From positions 6,105,254-6,169,253 of the forward strand of contig JAEVLN010000001.1 of assembly GCA_018350325.1 (NCBI GenBank): a stretch of 64,000 nucleotides of DNA. The letters are read 5' to 3'. Origin of the DNA: Globodera rostochiensis. Its lineage: Eukaryota > Nematoda > Chromadorea > Rhabditida > Heteroderidae. Below, piece by piece: positions 58,502 through 64,000 of this stretch; the stretch's first letter is position 1; each line of letters opens with the position of its first letter. Position numbers and translations under genes: made by a program. Under the pieces are notes generated by a model. The model searched no databases and was not told the DNA's origin. It was given only the letters and a program-made list of their open reading frames with translations.

Positions 58502-59889
58502 TGATTTTTTTTTAAGGTTTTTGTGGGAAAAGGGACCAAATTGTTGGTTCAGCTGCTGCTGTTTTGAAGGAGGTGTCTGATCAATTTAGTGCCGTTATCT
58601 CTTGCGATCAGTAACAAAAGTTATGCCTGCATGATTTTTTTGGGGGACTTGTAGCTCTACTACTCATTTATGTTGCCGAAATTTTTGTCCGTTTACTTTT
58701 CTCAACACTGTAATTGGTCTTAAACGAATCAGTCAAATACTATCGATCTACATATGAAATATTAGCAAGTAATAAAAAGAAAAAAAATGCGTCAATCTTC
58801 GTGTTTCCCTCTAACAATTTAAATGAAATCTTTATCCTGTTTTGAAAATTTCATAATAAACTCAAAAATAATGCTCCGGAATTACCGATCTGGTTCCAGA
58901 TGACTTTGTCAACACAGAAGAAGCGGGGAAGAAATATAGACCGGTTAAATAAAAATAACGGAAACGGAAAAAACGGACTTAACCTGGACGGGAATCCCTA
59001 ATGGGATTCCCATGTTTTTTCCGTTCCCGTAAAAATCCTTTTTTTTTAAATTTACTAAGAACAAGAAGGACGAGAGCTAGCGTAAATTGACTCGTCTGAT
59101 CCCACAAAATAAAGGATTTGTCCATTTTCGGGGAGACAGAAAGAGAAAGTACCATTCCGGGTTGGAGAACGCCGAGCAAACTCCGAATGATGTCGACCGC
59201 GAGGCGTACAACTTGACACTCAGCCGAATGGAAGCGTTCAGGTTGTACGCCTCGTGGTCGACCTCATTCGGAGTTTGCTTGGCATTTGCAACGCGGAATG
59301 GTATTTTCTTTCCGTTCCCCTGAAAATAATCCTTTATTCTGCCGGCACTTTTCCACCAGCTCTCGCCCTTCTGTTCTTTGTGTGGCCTGCTTATTATCGC
59401 TCTCTTCCGAGCCTTAAATATTTCTCCCCCGCCCCTCTTTAGTGGGGAATAGACTAGTAAAAAAAAGTTTTGGGTGCGGGAGTTCAAAAAATTAACGGGG
59501 GACTCACGTCTATCTCCCGCTCCCTTGACTTTTTAATGGGAGTCCCGCGGGAGTGGGAGAATATGATGATGTTTTGATCAACATTTTGTCTATTTTTAGC
59601 TTTGGTGCCTATGGAGTCTGGTTCGTGGACCACAATTCGTGATTCTCGGCGCATTCAGCGACCCGCAACGTGGCAAATTTCACCTCTAGACCGCCTGCGG
59701 CCAAATTTTAAAGGAATATTAATTTTTTTAGCAAATGACACCAATTCTGTGTTTTTCCTGGACCTTCACAAACCACAAAACGACTTGTTCTTAAAAATGT
59801 CTCTAGTGTGGACAAAGTCATCTGGAACCAGTAATACAATAGCAAATACAATAAATGGACCATTTGAAAATTCGAGTGTTTGTTTAACC
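58502..59889. other. Intergenic with inverted repeat
   Basis: AT-rich flanks surround the hairpin at 59107-59339 (separate entry). GGGAATCCC and GGGATTCCC palindromic motifs occur near 58990-59010. No gene is supported. Confidence 0.5.
59107..59339. repeat. Long imperfect inverted repeat with approximately 100-bp arms
   Basis: Left arm 59107-59214 (from AAAATAAAGGAT to GAGGCGTACAACTTG) pairs with right arm 59239-59339, leaving a loop of about 24 bp. Arms are about 80-85% complementary by eye, with shared GCAAACTCCGAATGA and GTCGACC segments. No flanking duplication was found. Confidence 0.8.
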
Positions 59890-62796
59890 TTATTCGTCTG
59901 AAGATGCTAGTGATGAACCATCAGAGCCGTCTACCGACGAAAACAACGACTTCGAATTGTCTTCCCTTTTCTTTCGCTTCCCTCCCCTCTTTCCTTCGGC
60001 CTCGCATTTTTTCAGCTTTTCTTTGTGTCTTCGCCTCTTATCGCTGCGTTTTGCACGTCGTTTATCGTCGCGAATTTCTGAAATTTGAAGAACGGCGTTT
60101 TTGTTCGTTTCTCGCCTCTTTACTTGTTTGTTTTTCCTTTTCCAATTGTTCTTCGTACACGCGCTTTTCCTCTTCGTCAAGGCTTTCTTCCCCGGAAGTG
60201 GACCGTTCCTCAGAAGGTGTCAATTTTAAAGTGGCCCCCTGCGCAATTTTATCTAGAAAAAAATAAAGGTTAAGATTCCATTTTTTCAGTAACTTGTTTT
60301 AACATTCTTCGTTTTCTCACCGGTCGGCACTCACCTTGGCCGCCCTTTTGTGGCGCAAACACGGTTGTGCCGAGTTCATTTCTTTCGGCAATAATTCCTT
60401 GTTCACCAATGCAATAAGAACACTTCAAAAATTGGTGACAACACGCGTAACCCCACTGTCCGTCGCGCCAATAAGACCCCCAAACGGTCGAATGATTGTT
60501 GGTACAGCTAAAAATGAAAACCGATGAAGATTTACAATCGTTAAGTTCGACGAACGGACCCCAACTCGCTTTTGGCCAACTCGCTTTTTACCCAACTCGC
60601 TTTTTGTCTATATAAACTAGTACAAAATAGAAAGAGCGCAGACAGTAAGAAGGTTAGAGTGTCTATACATATAACACACAAAAAGCGAATAGGGTAAAAA
60701 GCGAGTTGGCCAAAAGCGAGTTGGGTATTTACCAAGTTCGACAACCAGCTGCCTTTTTGTCATTAGCAAAAATGTTAGAAAAGTAGCCCATCAGCCGACC
60801 AGTAGGGACACATTTCCCTTACATCATCAAAATTTTTGGATAGGCATCACCTGAGACAAGTGTTATACCAAGTCTCCGGCAATGCCAAAAAATAATATGA
60901 CACAACCAGAAACGACCTATACCAATTTCGGTTCAGTTCTTAGAAAAAAAGCGCTCATTTGAATTGCAAGCATTAGTAGCACTCACACATTCTCCTCGTA
61001 TCGGCTCCTCGATGTTGGTCTGTCGTCGCCTTTTATCACTCTTCCCTTCCGATTGTACTCCACATACTTTTCGGTCTGTGCCAACAGTAATTCCCTTGGC
61101 AGTGAGTGCAAATGCTCCTAAAATGAAACTGGGAAGTTAAGAGACAACCCACCTTAATAGAAAATGTATATAATAAAAGGTCAACTCTAAAGTAAAATGC
61201 TTAGACAGAAGTGCAAAATGAAATTAAAATAATATTGGCACTAAAAATGTCAAAAAAATAGGTGTTCTAACTTAAGGATGCAACCGACAGACCTCCCCGC
61301 CGTATTTATCCAGCAGTTCGTTTTTCAGCGTTAATTTTTTCTCCCCCTTTTGCTTCTCAAATTCGCGTTTCAAAGCCTCGAGTCGGGTCGGCTCTGCCAG
61401 TGTGTGTACGTCGATGCCCTTGCACCTCGCCTGCCACGCGAAGACTTGCGCTTCATTTGCTTCCGCCACCTCACCAGTGAAGCGCACAAAATTTTCACCC
61501 GAAAATTTAGCCGCCTCCGATTCCTTTCCGGGAACGTTCTGAAAGTTCTCAAAACTTACTCACCCACGCCTCTTCTATTGTCAAGAAAAACTTGTAATAG
61601 CATGATGATCAAAATTTGGAGTCAGAAAATCAAATATTCCAATTCATGCCAAAATATTCCAATTCATGCCACCAACATTGTATGTAATCCCCCCCCCCCG
61701 CTCTCAGATCATTCTGGCACCCATTTTTCGGCAAATATAGGGAAATACCTTGTACGGATTTTCTCGCATCGATCTGCTCTTCGGGTCGTAATATGCGCCG
61801 TTCGGATCCAAACTGTACAGGTATTTGGCGGTGTCCTCACGAATGCGCAGGTTTCGGACGGTGATTCTTGTACGGGAGTCCATGTCTACCGATTGTCCGG
61901 GGGCTGACGCGTCCTCCGCGTAAATGTCCTCGTCTTCCTCCGCCTTTTTGTTCTCATCGCCGGCCTCTTTGAGCTAAATTAGACCACCATTCAAGTAAGT
62001 TCATATTTACTCCGATTTTTGGTCATATTCAAACATTTTAAGTAACCTGATCCGCTCGTATCAGCTTCCGCGTCTCTTCCATTTTTTCGAATTCGGCGGC
62101 CACGAGTGAATAGTCCTCGGCGTTATATCCGTTCCATCGGTCTCTTTTTGCGTCGTATCCCATTTCAATGACCGACTAAACTTTCGACAGTCGTTTCAAG
62201 TCCATTAAAAACAATTCATCTACCAATACGTGGTCGTCGGGAGCGATGTCAGCGTTGGTAAATTTGGCACCTTTAAGGCGCGGCTTTTCAAGGCAATTCT
62301 TTTTGCTGTGTCCCAATGCCCCACAATTTTCACAAGCCCCGTCTCGGTATTTGAACGCCACTCGGTTAGTGGTGCCCTATAAATCAAAACAAATTCGGGT
62401 GTTGTGAGCGAAAACCAAAATAGCACCTTCGGGTACCACTCGGCAACGGACGCCAACTGCTTTTGGCGATCCGGATGCGGACGTTGATGCTAAAACATGT
62501 TACGTTTTTCTTTTTATCTCTATCCACAGCTCTTCACTCGCCTTGAGAGTAGGCCCCGTTGATGGCACATACCAGGGCGTTTTCTCAATGAACTCGGGAA
62601 TGTGTGGGTTTATATCCCTTCCAGTCTCAACGTCGACCATCGCTGGCGCCGTACCGGCCTTTCGTTGCTCCTCCAAGTCCTTTTGTTTTCGATATTCATC
62701 TTTGGACTTCCTCTTCCCACTCTCCATCCCAGCTTCATCTCCTAAACCGCAGCTATGTTGCTGACGAATAAGAGAAGAAACCGACAAATTGGACAT
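59890..62796 (-). CDS. SLU7: Pre-mRNA splicing factor SLU7
   Basis: Second-step spliceosome factor that helps 3' splice site choice. Start at 62796 ([20 protein letters not shown]). Order: [40 protein letters not shown], the zinc knuckle [18 protein letters not shown] (CCHC), [141 protein letters not shown] and [14 protein letters not shown] with GIIAE. The tail is Lys/Arg/Ser-rich ([18 protein letters not shown]) and ends SSLASSDE with TAA at 59890. The zinc knuckle also serves as nuclear retention signal in the human protein. An intron of about 470 nt (60520-60986) carries an inverted-repeat element. The SL-type leader was not examined. Confidence 0.94.
60559..60725. mobile_element. Inverted-repeat miniature element in a SLU7 intron
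   Basis: Arms of about 48-55 bp made of repeated CCAACTCGCTTTT units (CCCAACTCGCTTTTGGCCAA at the left; its inverse at the right, ending GCGAGTTGGG). The centre is about 65 bp. A 9-bp direct copy of AAGTTCGAC lies 8 bp outside each end, so the true ends may be wider than the arms. Confidence 0.65.
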
Positions 62797-63324
62797 TACA
62801 CAATTGTAAGATTATCACTGAAAATAATACAATCAAAGTTAGAGTTCGGACCTGTACCTGTATACAATCTATACTTTTCCTGTATACAGTGGATGCCTCG
62901 TATGTATTTTTCCTGTACTTTTGTACAGGTACAACAGACCCATGGACGGCAAAAAAAAGTTCGATGTGTGGCCAACTCGATTTCTGCTGTAATTCTCATT
63001 TTTTTGCATTGCATAACGCCAACGCTCAATGCTATATTTAATTGCTATTTCCTTCGTTAAGTTATAGCAGGGCTGCGATTCGTACTTGGATGCCAAGTAC
63101 AGTACTTGGAAACGGACCCTCGTACTTACAAATTTAAAAGCGTACTTATTTCCAAGAATGTACTTGGAAAATGAGAATTTGGCGTGAATGTTGAAAATTT
63201 AGGGGTTTTAATGGAAATTTTTATGTAGTGTTTCAGTTTTGGTCGAATTCATGCTTGAGGCAAAATTGATTTTTTGAAATGCTTTGAATATTCGAAAAAT
63301 TGAGTAAGAGATAGGCAAAATGGT
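62797..63324. repeat. Repeat-like intergenic sequence with GTACTTGG/GTACCTGTAC motifs
   Basis: Begins TAGAGTTCGGACC at about 62839, the same start as other hAT-type ends here, then multiple CTGTAC and GTACAGG units to about 62935. A second segment starts CAGGGCTGCGATTCG at about 63069 and holds four copies of GTACTTGG/CCAAGTAC. Neither has a recognised right end or target duplication. Confidence 0.4.
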
Positions 63325-63415
63325 AGCCCCGGGCAGGAATCGAACCCACGACCTTCGGTGCAGTGATCAGCTTCTCACCCAGAACCAATGCTCTTACCGT
63401 CTGAGCTACCGGGGC
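63325..63415 (-). tRNA. tRNA-like gene, probably intron-containing; anticodon uncertain
   Basis: On the minus strand a 7-bp acceptor stem GCCCCGG/CCGGGGC, A box TAGCTCAGACGG, D stem GCTC/GAGC, and a perfect B box GGTTCGATTCC. The anticodon arm is longer than standard: about 24 nt between TTGGT and ACCGA instead of 7. With a 19-nt intron after position 37 the loop could read TTCTGGA, giving anticodon CTG (Gln), but the stem is then imperfect. The T stem has two wobble pairs. A T5 run about 30 nt beyond the 3' end could terminate Pol III. It could be a tRNA-derived pseudogene or SINE head. Confidence 0.55.
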
Positions 63416-63767
63416 TTCCCATTAGCCGTCCCTCTTATGGATCTTATGCCCCCGCCATAGGCGTTTTAACCGTCCCAGCCAGCTGGACACGCTCGCTTCC
63501 TTACAATTGTTTCAATTCAGGCCCGGGGTTCAAAATCGGTCGAAATGGAGTAGATTCGAATTCTACGGTTCCGATAACCTTTAAAGGACCATTTTGTCAA
63601 CTTTTAGGACTCAGTGATCACTGATCAGTGACAAAACGAACAGCGACCAAATGATAGGTAACCTTAGAGACCGCACTTGAGCTTCGAGCGACGGAGCAGG
63701 ACGTTTGGGCCCCGCCGTTTGGGCCCCAGGGAGCTTTGAAGGGCCATAACTCTTCTTGCACCTATCC

Positions 63768-64000
63768 AAACGAAACAAATTTGGTATCAATCGAAAGCTT
63801 TTGTTGGATAGATTTTATATTCAAATCAACAAGGTAATTAAATCCTTTTCAAAAAAGTTATAATCGAAAATTACCACAAAACATAGGTTTTCGCTCTTTT
63901 TAAACCATAACTTTTTAAAGATTTAAATGATCGTTTAGTCCCTGCTAGATAATAGCTTCTAAACATAAAGAGCTTTCGATTGGTACCCAATTTGTTTCGT
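63768..64000. repeat. Inverted repeat cut by the window edge
   Basis: Left arm ACGAAACAAATTTGGTATC at about 63770 matches the inverse of the last 32 bases (GAGCTTTCGATTGGTACCC then AATTTGTTTCGT). Arms share CAATCGAAAGCT. The element probably continues past the edge. Confidence 0.6.

Noticed and set aside
1..64000. Search for CRISPR arrays, bacterial operons and prophage genes
   Set aside because: Gene structure, introns and families are eukaryotic throughout; the only regular array is the telomeric satellite.

Overview
This window is nuclear DNA from a tylenchid plant-parasitic nematode, most likely a cyst nematode (Heterodera/Globodera group). The evidence is short introns (often 40-60 nt) with TTTTAG/TTTCAG acceptors, spliced-leader-type acceptors just upstream of several start codons, close same-strand gene clusters, nematode telomere-type (TTAGGC)n repeats, and an F-box-type protein of a kind I associate with the large cyst-nematode expansions. 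All species and family assignments come from reading motifs, not from a database search.

Layout, left to right. 1-670: minus-strand F-box-like gene running off the left edge. 671-3921: AT-rich DNA with one GC-rich hAT-type miniature element. 3922-4763 (+): mitochondrial ribosomal protein L51, convergent with a small unrecognised minus-strand gene (4864-5526). 6104-23656, all minus: S-adenosylmethionine synthetase, CCA-adding tRNA nucleotidyltransferase, PACS sorting adaptor, and a DDX60-like DExH helicase. 24299-25487 (+): p24/TMED10 cargo receptor. 26127-36854, all minus and tightly spaced: LMBRD2, PTPMT1, spastin and an RNF207-like RING/B-box protein, a plausible four-gene operon. 37323-38567 (-): F-box-associated family protein. 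38619-44729: accessory-looking stretch with two hAT-type elements, a Cys-rich thyroglobulin-type gene, a 79-codon gene, and a secreted protein with MIG-18-like Cys modules that carries an approximately 950-bp interstitial telomeric satellite. 45300-46659 (-): PAR-type bZIP factor. 48422-50003 (-): ABHD12-like lipase. 50407-52722 (-): CCT2. 53064-53590: foldback element. 53924-55080 (-): endophilin-B-like BAR protein. 55398-56544 (+): class I phosphatidylinositol transfer protein. 58054-58491 (-): degenerate bL32m-like reading frame. 59890-62796 (-): splicing factor SLU7. 63325-63415 (-): tRNA-like gene.

Most genes are housekeeping functions: methyl donor supply, tRNA maturation, mitochondrial translation, cardiolipin synthesis, membrane traffic, lipid transfer, protein folding, splicing. 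They do not form one pathway. The most unusual content is mobile: at least nine small elements whose termini fit the hAT rule (TARNG/CARNG starts, 8-bp or near-8-bp target duplications), many sitting inside introns and in one case accounting for most of the intron's length; a 527-bp foldback element with an 8-bp duplication; and the interstitial (TTAGGC)n satellite inside a gene.
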